Numbered from the stretch's first letter, positions 44,987 to 54,367 are shown. The stretch: DNA of 58,584 nucleotides from Myroides injenensis M09-0166 (GCF_000246945.1 NZ_BAEX01000008.1:1-58584); one strand, 5' to 3'. Translations and numbers: made by a program. The notes: a model not told the origin generated them from the letters alone.

Positions 44987-45274
44987 ATGGAAGGTCTAGG
45001 ACAATTCGGGTCATTTTTACCCATAATCTTAATGTTTGCAGTGATCTATTTTTTAATGATTCGTCCGCAACAAAAGAAAATGAAATTAGAAAAACAATAT
45101 GAAGCTAATTTAAAAGTAGGAGATAAAGTAATTACTAAATCTGGTATCTATGGCAGAATTGGTGAATTAAATGAAACTACTATTATTTTAGAGACTATGG
45201 CAGGTAAGATTCAAATGGAACGTTCTGCTATTTCTATGGAAATGAGTCAAAAAAGAAATAATGAAAGTAAATAA
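44987..45274 (+). CDS. yajC: preprotein translocase subunit YajC
   Basis: A 95-residue single-pass membrane protein of the SecDF-YajC accessory complex. The helix (about 10-28) is followed by MIRPQQKKMKLEKQYEANLKVGDKVITKSGIYG in parts, the family hallmark. Last gene of the nusB operon, ended by the perfect palindrome at 45306. coaE, which often follows in relatives, is absent here. Confidence 0.95.
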   Translation: MEGLGQFGSFLPIILMFAVIYFLMIRPQQKKMKLEKQYEANLKVGDKVITKSGIYGRIGELNETTIILETMAGKIQMERSAISMEMSQKRNNESK

Positions 45275-45305
45275 TAACAGTTAGTTGTTATTACCGTATA
45301 AAATT

Positions 45306-45343
45306 AAAAAGACCTCTTTGTAATATTACAAAGAGGTCTTTTT
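45306..45343. terminator. bidirectional terminator, perfect 38-bp palindrome
   Basis: Arms 45306-45324 and 45325-45343 are perfect complements with no spacer; a loop would form from the central AATATT. It separates the nusB operon from the convergent GAPDH gene, whose last codons lie inside the right arm. Confidence 0.88.
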
Positions 45344-46342
45344 AATTTTATCAAAATAGGTAATTAAGTCTATTAATCGGGAGGAGTAACCAATCTCGTT
45401 ATCATACCATCCTACAATTTTTACCATCCTATCTAATACTGAAGTAAGTTGTGCATCAAATAAGCATGAATGTGTATTACCTAAAATATCAACAGAAACG
45501 ATTGGATCTTCTGTGTAATCTAAAATCCCTTTTAATGTGGTTTCTGCTGCTTTTTTAAAGGCTTCATTAATTTCTTCAATCGTTACTTCTCTTTTTACAT
45601 AACAAGTAATATCAGTCAAAGAACCATCAGGTACCGGAACTCTAATACCACCACCACCAATTTTCCCTTCGTATTCGGGAAATATTTTTGTTAATGCTTT
45701 TGCAGCACCCGTGGTAGTAGGAACTATTGATTGAGCAGCTCCTCTAGCTCTTCTTAAATCTTTATGAGGTTGATCATGTAAACTTTGATCAGTAGTGTAG
45801 GAGTGAACTGTAGTAATATATGCTTGTTCTATTCCGCAAAGTTCTTTAATAACTTTGACCATAGGAGCTGCATTGTTAGTAGTACAGCTAGCATTAGAAA
45901 TAATAAGTTCTTCTCCCGTCAAAATTTCATTATTGACACCTAACACAATTGTTTTTATTGAATTGTCTTCAGGTGGTACCGATAGGATTACTCTTTTAGC
46001 TCCTTGCGTTATATGTTCTTCAAGTAATTCTGTTGTTTTTCGTTTACCAGTACATTCTATTACGTAATCGATATTTAACAATTTCCAATCTAAATTCTTT
46101 ATATCAGCTTCATTAAAGAATGGTATTTGAGTATCGTCTACAATTAAGTGAGTATCTGTACAAGAAACTTTATTAGGTATTATCCCGTGAATACTATCAT
46201 ATTTTAAGAGGTGTGCCATGGTTTTAACATCAGCTAAATCATTGATGGCAACTACTTCTATGGCAGTATTATCTAAAAGAAGTTTAAAGAGATTACGACC
46301 TATACGGCCAAAACCATTAATTGCAATTCGCGTTTTTTTCAT
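45326..46342 (-). CDS. type I glyceraldehyde-3-phosphate dehydrogenase
   Basis: A 338-residue glycolytic or gluconeogenic dehydrogenase. The N-terminal Rossmann motif INGFGRIGRNLF, the catalytic Cys in SNASCTTNNAAP, and YDNEIGYSSRLIDL near the end are present. Canonical enzymes read SCTTNCLAP; the NNAA variant may mark a paralogue, possibly with a different direction or cofactor, which is inference. The ATG at 46342 is used: the frame from 46381 begins inside the lipA terminator. Its stop overlaps the convergent terminator palindrome. Confidence 0.93.
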   Translation of the reverse strand: MKKTRIAINGFGRIGRNLFKLLLDNTAIEVVAINDLADVKTMAHLLKYDSIHGIIPNKVSCTDTHLIVDDTQIPFFNEADIKNLDWKLLNIDYVIECTGKRKTTELLEEHITQGAKRVILSVPPEDNSIKTIVLGVNNEILTGEELIISNASCTTNNAAPMVKVIKELCGIEQAYITTVHSYTTDQSLHDQPHKDLRRARGAAQSIVPTTTGAAKALTKIFPEYEGKIGGGGIRVPVPDGSLTDITCYVKREVTIEEINEAFKKAAETTLKGILDYTEDPIVSVDILGNTHSCLFDAQLTSVLDRMVKIVGWYDNEIGYSSRLIDLITYFDKIKKTSL

Positions 46343-46357
46343 AAAGTTGTAAACAAG

Positions 46358-46381
46358 ATGGTCGCTTGAGTAAGCGACCAT
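46358..46381 (-). terminator. hairpin terminator after lipA
   Basis: 10-bp stem ATGGTCGCTT (46358-46367) with 46372-46381, G+C-rich, 4-nt loop, 8 bases past the lipA stop. The downstream T-run on the minus strand is weak, so read-through into GAPDH is possible. Confidence 0.7.
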
Positions 46382-46389
46382 TTTTATTA

Positions 46390-47262
46390 TTATAATAAAT
46401 GTTTTTGTGCTCTATATGAAGAACGTACTAAGGCACCACTCTCTACGTGTCTAAAGCCTAAGTCTAGTCCAATTTCTTCGTATTTTTTGAATTGCTCTGG
46501 GGTGATGAATTCTTTTACAGGTAAGTGTTTCTTACTAGGTTGTAAATATTGACCTATTGTTAATACATCAAGGTTAACGCCTCTTAGATCATGCATTGTT
46601 TGAATTACTTCTTCTTCTGTCTCTCCTAAACCAAGCATGATTCCAGATTTAGTTCTATTGATTCCTTGGTCTTTTAAATATTTTAATACTTCTAGACTTC
46701 GGTCATATTTAGCTTGTATACGAACTTCTCTTGTTAATCTGCGTACAGTCTCCATATTATGAGAAACAATTTCAGGAGCTACTTCTATAATTCTATCAAT
46801 ATTTCTTTCTATCCCCTGGAAATCTGGTATTAGAGTTTCCATTGTTGTTCCTTCACTTATTCTACGAACAGCTTGAACTGTTTCTGCCCATATGATAGAA
46901 CCTCCATCTTTTAAATCATCTCTATCAACACTAGTAAGAACAGCATGTTTGATTTTCATTAATTTAATAGATCGAGCTACTTTTTCAGGTTCATCCCAAT
47001 CAACAGTTTCTGGTCTACCAGTCTTTACACCACAGAATCCACATGAACGTGTACAAACGTTTCCTAAGATCATAAAGGTTGCTGTACCCTCTCCCCAGCA
47101 TTCTCCCATATTGGGACAACTACCAGAAGTACATATAGTGTGAAGTTTATATTTATCTACTAATCCTCGTAGTTCTGTATATTTTTTTCCTGTCGGAAGT
47201 TTAACACGTAACCATTTCGGCTTAGCAACAGGTTGTATATTTGAGTCTAAAACAGTATCCAT
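46390..47262 (-). CDS. lipA: lipoyl synthase
   Basis: A 290-residue radical SAM enzyme inserting two sulfurs into octanoylated proteins to form lipoate. Both iron-sulfur clusters are visible: the auxiliary cluster [12 protein letters not shown] and the radical [13 protein letters not shown], plus the C-terminal RSSYRA stretch with the cluster-ligating Ser. The ATG at 47262 is used because a -7 box TATATTTG at 47282-47289 puts the transcription start near the alternative TTG at 47277. Confidence 0.97.
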   Translation of the reverse strand: MDTVLDSNIQPVAKPKWLRVKLPTGKKYTELRGLVDKYKLHTICTSGSCPNMGECWGEGTATFMILGNVCTRSCGFCGVKTGRPETVDWDEPEKVARSIKLMKIKHAVLTSVDRDDLKDGGSIIWAETVQAVRRISEGTTMETLIPDFQGIERNIDRIIEVAPEIVSHNMETVRRLTREVRIQAKYDRSLEVLKYLKDQGINRTKSGIMLGLGETEEEVIQTMHDLRGVNLDVLTIGQYLQPSKKHLPVKEFITPEQFKKYEEIGLDLGFRHVESGALVRSSYRAQKHLL

Positions 47263-47281
47263 ATTTTTGATTTTCAAAACA

Positions 47282-47289
47282 CAAATATA
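47282..47289 (-). promoter_or_regulatory. -7 box of lipA
   Basis: Minus strand TATATTTG 19 bases before the lipA ATG. No clear -33 TTTG at the right distance. Confidence 0.6.
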
Positions 47290-47508
47290 CTTAATCTATT
47301 ATTTCTAGTAGAACTTTTAAGAGGGATTTAAACTTTTATCTTTTTTATTTTTTTAAACTTTTACTTTATTATTTGATTGTTATATATCTGTGTGTTTTTT
47401 TGAATGCTAATAAATTTTTATCAAAGGTTATATTATGGTAAATATTTAATATTGATGTTTGCCTAAAAGTTTGAGAAAAGGTATATTCGCTAACAAATAT
47501 TTTTAAAA

Positions 47509-48849
47509 ATGGATGATAAAATAAAATTAACTCCCGTAGACAAATGGCTATCAGAACCTGTAAACAGATTTATGAGTCGATCTACTTCAGGAGGAATTGT
47601 CTTATTTCTAGCAGCCGTTGTAGCTATTTTTATGGCAAATTCACAATGGGCAGAACAGTATGTCAACTTTTGGGATAATAATCATATTAGTTTTTCTTTT
47701 AATGATATATCGCTAAGTCATTCATTAAAAGATTGGGTTAATGATGGACTGATGTCTATTTTTTTCTTTGTAGTAGGGTTAGAATTAAAGCGTGAATTAA
47801 CTACAGGAGAATTGTCGTCACCTAAAAAAGCAATGTTACCTATTATTGCTGCCATTGGAGGTATGGTAGTCCCTGCATTAATTTATACTTTTTTCAATGG
47901 AGGAAGTGATGCTGCACATGGATGGGGAATTCCTATGGCTACTGATATAGCATTTGCTTTAGGAGTATTGTTTTTACTAGGCGATAGAGTGCCGACTTCA
48001 TTAAAAGTGTTTTTGACAGCTTTAGCTATTGCCGATGATTTAGGTGCAGTACTAGTAATCGCTATTTTTTATACTAACGATTTATCTCTGCTAAATTTAG
48101 GTTTGGGATTAGGATTTTTTGGCTTGTTAATTATAAGTAATTTAATAGGGGTTAAAAATACTGTGTATTACGCTATTATAGGTATTGGTGGAGTATGGTT
48201 GTGTTTCTTGCTTTCTGGGGTGCATGCTACAATTGCTGCTGTTTTAGCTGCATTTGCTATCCCTTCTACTGCGAGAGTTCACGAGTCTTATTTTGTATCA
48301 AAACTTGATAAATTACGCGATCGATTCAGAAAAATTGATCCTGATGATAAGATTCCAAATTTAACAGGAGAACAAATGGAATGCGTGGAAGATATTCAAA
48401 CGCTTGCAAAGGATTCTTTACCTCCAGCTATCCGTTTAGAGCACAGTATGCACAATTTTGTAAGTTTCTTTGTTATGCCTGTGTTTGCACTTGCTAATGC
48501 CGCAATACCAATTTCATTAGGAGGTGGTAGTCTAAGTGCAGTAACAATTGGTGTTGCCCTTGGACTCTTACTTGGAAAAGTACTTGGAGTAGCAGGTTTG
48601 ACTGCTTTGCTAATTAAATTAAAAGTAGTTGCTATGCCAAAAGGAATGACTTATTTTAATTTATTTGGATTAGGTTTCCTAGCAGCAATTGGTTTTACAA
48701 TGTCATTGTTTGTAACAGAACTTGCTTTTGATGTTAATTTACATCCAGAATTTCCAGATCAAGCTAAATTAGGTATCTTAATAGCATCAGGACTTGGTGG
48801 AATTATTGGTTTTATTCTTTTGACTTTAGCAGGTAAAAAGAAAAATTAA
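47509..48849 (+). CDS. nhaA: Na+/H+ antiporter NhaA
   Basis: A 446-residue, about 12-helix antiporter that expels Na+ in exchange for protons and controls pH and salt tolerance. Key motifs: VVGLELKRELTTGEL near residue 95, the ion-site pair of Asp in ALAIADDLGAVLVIAIFYTND, and the interrupted helix GIPMATDIAFALGVL. A longer hydrophilic loop (about 260-310) sits between the two halves. The gene stands alone, ended by the hairpin at 48875. Confidence 0.96.
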   Translation: MDDKIKLTPVDKWLSEPVNRFMSRSTSGGIVLFLAAVVAIFMANSQWAEQYVNFWDNNHISFSFNDISLSHSLKDWVNDGLMSIFFFVVGLELKRELTTGELSSPKKAMLPIIAAIGGMVVPALIYTFFNGGSDAAHGWGIPMATDIAFALGVLFLLGDRVPTSLKVFLTALAIADDLGAVLVIAIFYTNDLSLLNLGLGLGFFGLLIISNLIGVKNTVYYAIIGIGGVWLCFLLSGVHATIAAVLAAFAIPSTARVHESYFVSKLDKLRDRFRKIDPDDKIPNLTGEQMECVEDIQTLAKDSLPPAIRLEHSMHNFVSFFVMPVFALANAAIPISLGGGSLSAVTIGVALGLLLGKVLGVAGLTALLIKLKVVAMPKGMTYFNLFGLGFLAAIGFTMSLFVTELAFDVNLHPEFPDQAKLGILIASGLGGIIGFILLTLAGKKKN

Positions 48850-48874
48850 TCTTACATAATATATAAAAAATACA

Positions 48875-48909
48875 ACAAGCTATCTCAATTTTAGGGATAG
48901 CTTGTTTTC
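48875..48909 (+). terminator. terminator of nhaA
   Basis: 10-bp stem ACAAGCTATC (48875-48884) with 48896-48905, 11-nt loop, then a T-rich stretch. Confidence 0.8.
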
Positions 48910-49065
48910 GTATATATAAGTAGCATTGTAAAGCAAAATCGAACAGCACTAGTTATTTTAGTATTGTTTATTTGTATTCTATTGCGTATTTCAGCAAAGT
49001 AATTAGACTGTGAGTATTATTGAAGTGAATGATAATTATGATCTATTTTTAATCCCCCAAAATAT

Positions 49066-49100
49066 TTTGCTTGAAAGGGAATAAACAAATATTATATTTG
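49066..49100 (+). promoter_or_regulatory. promoter of the ABC-F gene
   Basis: TATATTTG at 49093-49100 with a TTG at 49071-49073 (19-base spacer) or TTTG at 49066-49069 (23-base spacer). The ATG is 26 bases further on. Confidence 0.75.
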
Positions 49101-49126
49101 CACCGCATTAAAATTTTAAAAAAAAC

Positions 49127-50773
49127 ATGATTACAGTTAACGATATATCAGTTCAGTTTGGTGGAACTACTTTATTTAGTGGAGTTAGCTTCTCTATTAA
49201 CGAGAATGATAAAATTGCTTTGATGGGAAAAAATGGAGCAGGTAAATCAACTTTATTAAAAATTGTAGCAGGTCAAAATAAACCATCGACAGGTTCTATT
49301 TCTGCACCTAAAGAAGCTGTTATAGCCTATTTACCCCAACATTTATTGACTGCTGATAATTGTACTGTATTTCAAGAAGCTTCAAAAGCATTTACGCAAG
49401 TATTTGCTATGAAAGAGGAGATTGATAAAGTTAATGAAGAATTGACAGTAAGAACTGATTACGAAAGTGATGCTTACATGAAGTTGATTGAACGCGTTTC
49501 TGAATTAAGTGAAAAATACTACTCTATAGAGGAGATTAACTATGAGGCTGAAGTAGAGAAGGTATTAAAAGGGTTAGGTTTTGAAAGAGAAGATTTTACT
49601 CGTCCTACTTCTGAATTTAGTGGTGGATGGAGAATGCGTATTGAATTAGCCAAAATTTTATTGCAGAAGCCTGATTTAATTTTATTAGATGAGCCTACGA
49701 ATCACATGGATATCGAGAGTATTCAGTGGTTAGAAGATTTCTTAATCAATCAAGCAAAAGCTGTGATGGTGATCTCTCACGACCGTGCGTTCGTAGATAA
49801 TATTACGAATAGAACCATAGAAGTAACTATGGGTAAAATATATGATTATAAAGCTAAATACTCTGATTATTTAGTATTGAGACAAGATAGACGTGCTCAC
49901 CAACTAAAAGCTTATGAAGAGCAGCAAAAAATGATTGCTGAAACTACTGAGTTTATAGAACGTTTTAAAGGAACGTATTCAAAAACACTTCAAGTACAAT
50001 CAAGAGTGAAAATGCTTGAAAAGTTAGAAATTATTGAAGTAGATGAAGTAGATGAAGTAGATAATTCAGCATTGCGCTTAAAGTTTCCTCCTGCTGCTCG
50101 TTCTGGTCAATATCCAGTAGTAGTTAAAGAATTAAGTAAATCTTACGGAGACCATGTTGTCTTTAAAGATGCGAGCATTGTAGTAGAAAGAGGACAGAAG
50201 GTTGCTTTTGTAGGGCGTAACGGAGAAGGGAAGTCAACTATGATTAAAGCCATTATGAACGAAATTGATTTTGATGGCGCATTAGAGATAGGTCATAATG
50301 TTCAAATTGGATATTTTGCACAAAATCAAGCTTCTTTATTAGATGAGAATTTGACCATCTTTGAAACAGTAGATCGTATTGCAGAAGGAGATATAAGAAC
50401 ACAAATCAAGAATATTCTTGGTGCTTTCATGTTCTCGGGTGATGATATTCACAAAAAAGTAAAAGTATTGTCAGGAGGTGAAAAAACACGTTTAGCGATG
50501 GTAAAACTTTTATTAGAACCATATAATGTTTTAATTCTGGATGAGCCTACAAATCACCTTGATATGAAGACAAAAGATATCATCAAGGAAGCTTTAAAAG
50601 ATTTTGAAGGGACAGTTATCCTAGTTTCTCACGACAGAGATTTCTTAGATGGGTTAGCAGAAAAAGTGTTTGAATTTGGACACAAACGTGTTAAGGAGCA
50701 CTTTGAAGATATTAAAGGGTTCTTAGCAATTAAGAAAATGGAGAATTTACGAGATATAGAGAGAAAGAATTAG
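49127..50773 (+). CDS. ABC-F family ATPase
   Basis: A 548-residue soluble protein with two ABC ATPase domains and no membrane part. Domain 1: Walker A GKNGAGKSTL near 35, signature FSGGWRMR, Walker B LILLDEPTNHMD. Domain 2: Walker A GRNGEGKSTM, signature LSGGEKTRL, Walker B LILDEPTNHLD. The linker (about 240-310) is the ABC-F arm that reaches into the ribosomal E site. Length and a missing extended arm suggest a general translation factor (EttA/YbiT-like) rather than an antibiotic-resistance type; the subgroup is not settled. Confidence 0.93.
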   Translation: MITVNDISVQFGGTTLFSGVSFSINENDKIALMGKNGAGKSTLLKIVAGQNKPSTGSISAPKEAVIAYLPQHLLTADNCTVFQEASKAFTQVFAMKEEIDKVNEELTVRTDYESDAYMKLIERVSELSEKYYSIEEINYEAEVEKVLKGLGFEREDFTRPTSEFSGGWRMRIELAKILLQKPDLILLDEPTNHMDIESIQWLEDFLINQAKAVMVISHDRAFVDNITNRTIEVTMGKIYDYKAKYSDYLVLRQDRRAHQLKAYEEQQKMIAETTEFIERFKGTYSKTLQVQSRVKMLEKLEIIEVDEVDEVDNSALRLKFPPAARSGQYPVVVKELSKSYGDHVVFKDASIVVERGQKVAFVGRNGEGKSTMIKAIMNEIDFDGALEIGHNVQIGYFAQNQASLLDENLTIFETVDRIAEGDIRTQIKNILGAFMFSGDDIHKKVKVLSGGEKTRLAMVKLLLEPYNVLILDEPTNHLDMKTKDIIKEALKDFEGTVILVSHDRDFLDGLAEKVFEFGHKRVKEHFEDIKGFLAIKKMENLRDIERKN

Positions 50774-50803
50774 TAGAATATTACAATAGAGAATAATAAA
50801 TAC

Positions 50804-50837
50804 AAAAAACCAGAAGTCCTTACTTCTGGTTTTTTTG
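50804..50837 (+). terminator. terminator of the ABC-F gene
   Basis: Stem ACCAGAAGT (50809-50817) with 50822-50830, extended by A and T runs on either side; ends in seven T. Confidence 0.9.
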
Positions 50838-50951
50838 TGTTTATAATTTATTTTTCAGTAAATGGGGTTAATATATTGTTATAGAAAGAGATTGCCATTG
50901 TCTTAGATTAGTGGGGTATGTAAGTAATTTGACTTCATAGTAAATCCATAT

Positions 50952-51018
50952 TGACTCTATTAAAAACCCCTATTTTAATAGAGTCACTATGGACTCATAA
51001 TGGACTCACTATGGACAT
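50952..51018. repeat. 14-bp hairpin followed by an 11-bp tandem repeat
   Basis: A perfect inverted repeat (50952-50965 with 50973-50986, core GACTCTATTAAAA) is followed by ATGGACTCA at 50989-50997 and 51000-51008 and a partial ATGGACAT at 51011, period 11. The hairpin arm shares GACTC with the repeats. It lies between the ABC-F terminator and the IS remnant. Purpose unknown; it may be a remnant or a protein-binding site. Confidence 0.55.
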
Positions 51019-51033
51019 ACCACAATAAAAACC

Positions 51034-51412
51034 TGTCTCGTCCTACTATAACTGTACAGCTATAGTTAATAATCCTATCATTTACTGTACAGTTTTTCAC
51101 TAGTCCTTCTATGACTGTACAAGTTTTGTTTTTTGTTTATTAGTTTTATAATAATTCTTCCATCTCTTAGTTAAGACACCTGTTCTTAAATGTGCCTGAT
51201 TAGGAGTTAATCTATCGCAACTATCATGCGGTCTAATTTGGTTATAAGCATTTATACTATTTTTAATTTTTTCAACAGTACCTTGATAGCCTAAATTTGA
51301 ATAATTTAGATTAAACTCTCCTTTAATAATACCATTTATACGTTCTGCTATTGCGTTGTCTCTTGGTTCTCCGCATTGTGTAGTACTAATAGATATTGTC
51401 TCGTCCTACTAT
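51034..51412 (-). mobile_element. truncated IS3-family insertion sequence
   Basis: A transposase C-terminus (51109-51396, minus) is followed by a noncoding end of about 75 bases reaching TGTCTCGTCCTACTAT at 51034-51049. The identical 16 bases recur in the same orientation at 51397-51412, exactly where the transposase homology breaks off. The end region contains three ACTGTACA words (51051, 51084, 51113). The upstream part of the IS, including orfA and most of orfB, is missing. Confidence 0.75.
51109..51396 (-). pseudogene. IS3-family transposase orfB, C-terminal fragment
   Basis: 95 codons remain before a TAG stop, reading ISISTTQCGEPRDNAIAERI and later AYNQIRPHDSCDRLTPNQAH, the end of the rve integrase domain with the last catalytic Glu (AERIN) of IS3-type DDE enzymes. 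Upstream, the frame runs into two TAG codons just beyond the 16-bp repeat at 51397. It has no start codon and no N-terminal domain, so it cannot be functional. This is too short and broken to be an ordinary gene. Confidence 0.88.
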
Positions 51413-51954
51413 TTACTATAATTGCAAGATTGTAATTAATGATGTAGTGTTCAGATTATTGTAGTAGATAATTCTAGTAAAGTTGCCTATGAGTAAGATA
51501 GTTTTAATACTTGCAATACTGCCAATAATGGGAGTTTTTTTAGACAATAGATATAATTATGGCTTTTGATTTATATATAATTAATAAGCATATCCTTATG
51601 TCTGTTTTTCTTTTTTTGAGTTGTTATAACTGAAATAATTTACGATAATGGCATAAAATTTGGTTTTGTTGAGAAGTAATAAAAGATTAGATGAATTTGC
51701 ATTGCAATTCTAAGATAAGCTTTATCAAGCTATGAAATACTACTTTTATATTCTGAATATCCTTTTGTAAATGTGAAAGAAATATAAAATATTTGGTCTA
51801 CATGCTACGATAAGTCTAAAAGTGAAGAGTATCAAAAGGTAAATTAAGAATAATTACGAGTATATTTTTGTGAAAATTGGATTAATTCGTAAATGTAAAC
51901 GTGAAAATAATACTATATTTGTTTATTCTATAAATAATAACTTAATATCAAGTA
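51413..51954. other. gene-free stretch with possible decayed coding sequence
   Basis: No intact gene. Around 51690-51850 two plus-strand frames give protein-like pieces separated by stops and frame changes (for example a frame with SSYEILLLYSEYPFVNVKE), which may be a decayed gene. A TetR-type regulator often precedes this efflux operon in relatives, but none is recognisable here. A -7 box TATATTTG at 51914-51921 lies 33 bases before the TolC-type gene. Confidence 0.45.
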
Positions 51955-53343
51955 ATGGTTAAGGATTTAAAAGGTTATTTAGCAGTTCTAGGAAGTACAA
52001 TTGCATTTTTTTGTGCAGTTGATAATACATACGGTCAGGAGTTGTCCTTTGCTGAAGCTCATTCTGTAATGAGTGGAGATAATAGTCTTATAAAAGCAGT
52101 TAAGAAACAGGAAGAAGTTCATGAATTCAAATGGAAATCTGCCAAGGGATATCGTTTTCCCTCAATCAAAGCCTATGGTATAGGACTTTATTTTGATAGA
52201 AAAGTAGGATCTAATTTGAATGATTTCAGAGATAATGTGAGTGGCTTTTTTCATATACCCAATCCAGAAGTATTAGGAAATTGGGATTTGACTTTTATGA
52301 AACGTGAAATTGCTGCTGGTGGATTAATGGTGACTTGGCCATTATTTACGGGAGGAAAGATTAATGCGGCTATTAAGGCAGGGGAGATAGAAAGTGAAAT
52401 TGGGAAAAAGGACCTAGAGAAAACTGAAAATAAATTAATCTCAGAATTAGCTGATCGCTATTTTCAAACAAAATTAGCTGAGAAAGCTGTAGAAGTTAGA
52501 AAGGAAGTTTTGAAAGGAATGGAAAGACACCTTTATGACGCTACAAAATTGGAAGAAAATGGTATTATTGCACCCGTTGAAAAGTTGCAAGCAGACGTTG
52601 CTGTTTCACAAGCCAACAGAGAATTAGCTAGTGCTCTAAAAGATGCAACATTGGCTCGTGTAGCTTTAGCAAATACCTTAGAAAAAGAAGAAGTAAACGA
52701 CGAGTTAACAACAGATTTTTTCATTATTCCTCAGCTTGAGTCTTTAAGTTATTATCAGGAAAGCGCTGTTAAGAACTATCCAGAATTACAAAAAGTAGCT
52801 CTCCAAAAACAATTAGCTGATCAAGGTATTAAAGCAAAAAAGTCTTCTTATTACCCTAACATCGTTGCTTTTGGGCAAGGTATCTTAGTGCATAATGAGC
52901 CAGTAGGTTTTGGATTGATGGAAAGTAAGGATAAGCCATGGGTTGTGGGTGTTGGATTAACTTATACACTTTTCGAAGGTATGCGAAATAAAAATGAGAT
53001 TCGCGCAGCTAAGGCGACCAAAGAAAGTGTTGAATTTATGGAGAAAAAGGCTCAGAAGGATATTAAGACACTGGTGGAGAAGATATATAAAGACATTCAA
53101 AAACAAGAAGAAGAAATTACTAATCTTGGAGTACAAGAAAAATTAGCAACTGAATTATTAAGAGTTAGAAAACTTGCTTTCTCTGAAGGTTTTGCTTCTT
53201 CAACGGATGTAGTAGATGCTGAAATGAATTTGTCAGGAATAAAATTGTTAACCTTAAAAGCTCATTATCAATATTCAGTTGATTTAGCAACTTTATTAGA
53301 ATATGCAGGTTTGAGTAATGAATTTATAGAATATACAAAATAA
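51955..53343 (+). CDS. TolC family outer-membrane efflux protein
   Basis: A 462-residue outer-membrane channel of a tripartite efflux system. A signal peptide (about 1-28, ending NTYGQ) is followed by two repeats of long helices with TolC-type heptads; EFKWKSAKGYRFPSIKAYG and KAKKSSYYPNIVAFGQG are the paired strand segments. First gene of a four-gene operon; the HlyD gene starts 14 bases on. Confidence 0.92.
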   Translation: MVKDLKGYLAVLGSTIAFFCAVDNTYGQELSFAEAHSVMSGDNSLIKAVKKQEEVHEFKWKSAKGYRFPSIKAYGIGLYFDRKVGSNLNDFRDNVSGFFHIPNPEVLGNWDLTFMKREIAAGGLMVTWPLFTGGKINAAIKAGEIESEIGKKDLEKTENKLISELADRYFQTKLAEKAVEVRKEVLKGMERHLYDATKLEENGIIAPVEKLQADVAVSQANRELASALKDATLARVALANTLEKEEVNDELTTDFFIIPQLESLSYYQESAVKNYPELQKVALQKQLADQGIKAKKSSYYPNIVAFGQGILVHNEPVGFGLMESKDKPWVVGVGLTYTLFEGMRNKNEIRAAKATKESVEFMEKKAQKDIKTLVEKIYKDIQKQEEEITNLGVQEKLATELLRVRKLAFSEGFASSTDVVDAEMNLSGIKLLTLKAHYQYSVDLATLLEYAGLSNEFIEYTK

Positions 53344-53357
53344 TTATTTGTTAGAAA

Positions 53358-54344
53358 ATGAAAAGTAAAGTAGTAAGTGCAATAGTAGGTATCGTAGTTA
53401 TCGTAGTTATTTTGTTGGTGTCTTTGTGGTATATGAGTGCGCCAAATGATTATTACATTCAAGGTCAAGTAGACGCTACACAAATAAATGTGTCTTCAAA
53501 AATACCTGGCAGAATAGAAAATATTTTAGTTAAAGAAGGAGATATAGTTAAAGAAGGTCAACTTTTAGTACAAATAAGTACTCCTGAAATTAATGCTAAA
53601 TTAGATCAAGCAGAGTCAGTGCAAAAGGCAGCTCAAGCCCTTGATGATAAAGCAAAAAAAGGAGCTAGAGAAGAAGAAGTTCAAGCAGCTTATAATATGT
53701 GGCAACAAGCTAAAGTAGGTTCGGAACTTGCAGAAAAAACTTTTAAGCGTATTGATAATTTGTATAATGAGAAAGTAATTCCTGCTCAAAAAAGAGATGA
53801 GGCCTACACACAATACAAAGCTGCACAAGAAGTAGAAAAGGCTGCCCATTCTCAATATCAAATGGCATTTAAAGGAGCTCGTGAAGAAGATAAAGTTGCT
53901 GCACTGGCAAAAGTTCATCAAGCTCAAGCTGCAGTAGAAGAAGTTAAAATTCTAAAAGCAGAAGGGGAAGTAAAAGCTCCTCATGATGGAGAAGTGTTAA
54001 CTATCATGCCAAACAAGGGTGAAATTGTAAATGCGGGTTATCCAGTAGTCAATTTAGTTGACTTAAATGATGTATGGGTTAATTTCAATATAAAAGAAGG
54101 ATTACTTTCTAAATTTCAAAAAGGTAGCAAGTTTGAAGCTGTTGTACCTGGTTTAGGAGATAAAAAAATAGAGTTTGAAGTAAGATATATTGCTGCACAA
54201 GGTGATTATGCAACGTGGACTGCTACAAAAACGAAGGGAGATTTCGATATGAAAACATTTTTAATTAAAGCTTACCCAACAAGTAAAGTTGAAGGACTAC
54301 GTCCTGGTATGAGTGCTTTGGTTCTAGAAAGTAGTTTGAAATAA
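53358..54344 (+). CDS. HlyD-type membrane fusion protein
   Basis: A 328-residue periplasmic adaptor. An N-terminal anchor helix (about 7-26) leads to the biotinyl-lipoyl half QINVSSKIPGRIENILVKEGDIV, a coiled-coil hairpin (about 75-195) with the duplicated word KGAREE, and the second lipoyl half VKAPHDGEVLTIMPNKGEIV. It links the inner-membrane permeases to the TolC-type channel. The permease gene follows 23 bases later. Confidence 0.93.
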   Translation: MKSKVVSAIVGIVVIVVILLVSLWYMSAPNDYYIQGQVDATQINVSSKIPGRIENILVKEGDIVKEGQLLVQISTPEINAKLDQAESVQKAAQALDDKAKKGAREEEVQAAYNMWQQAKVGSELAEKTFKRIDNLYNEKVIPAQKRDEAYTQYKAAQEVEKAAHSQYQMAFKGAREEDKVAALAKVHQAQAAVEEVKILKAEGEVKAPHDGEVLTIMPNKGEIVNAGYPVVNLVDLNDVWVNFNIKEGLLSKFQKGSKFEAVVPGLGDKKIEFEVRYIAAQGDYATWTATKTKGDFDMKTFLIKAYPTSKVEGLRPGMSALVLESSLK

Positions 54345-54367
54345 GAAATCTAAGAAAATAAACAATT

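Noticed and set aside
51490-51570. Small frame MSKIVLILAILPIMGVF
   Set aside because: Only 26 codons, in a decayed region next to an IS remnant, with no promoter or conserved context.
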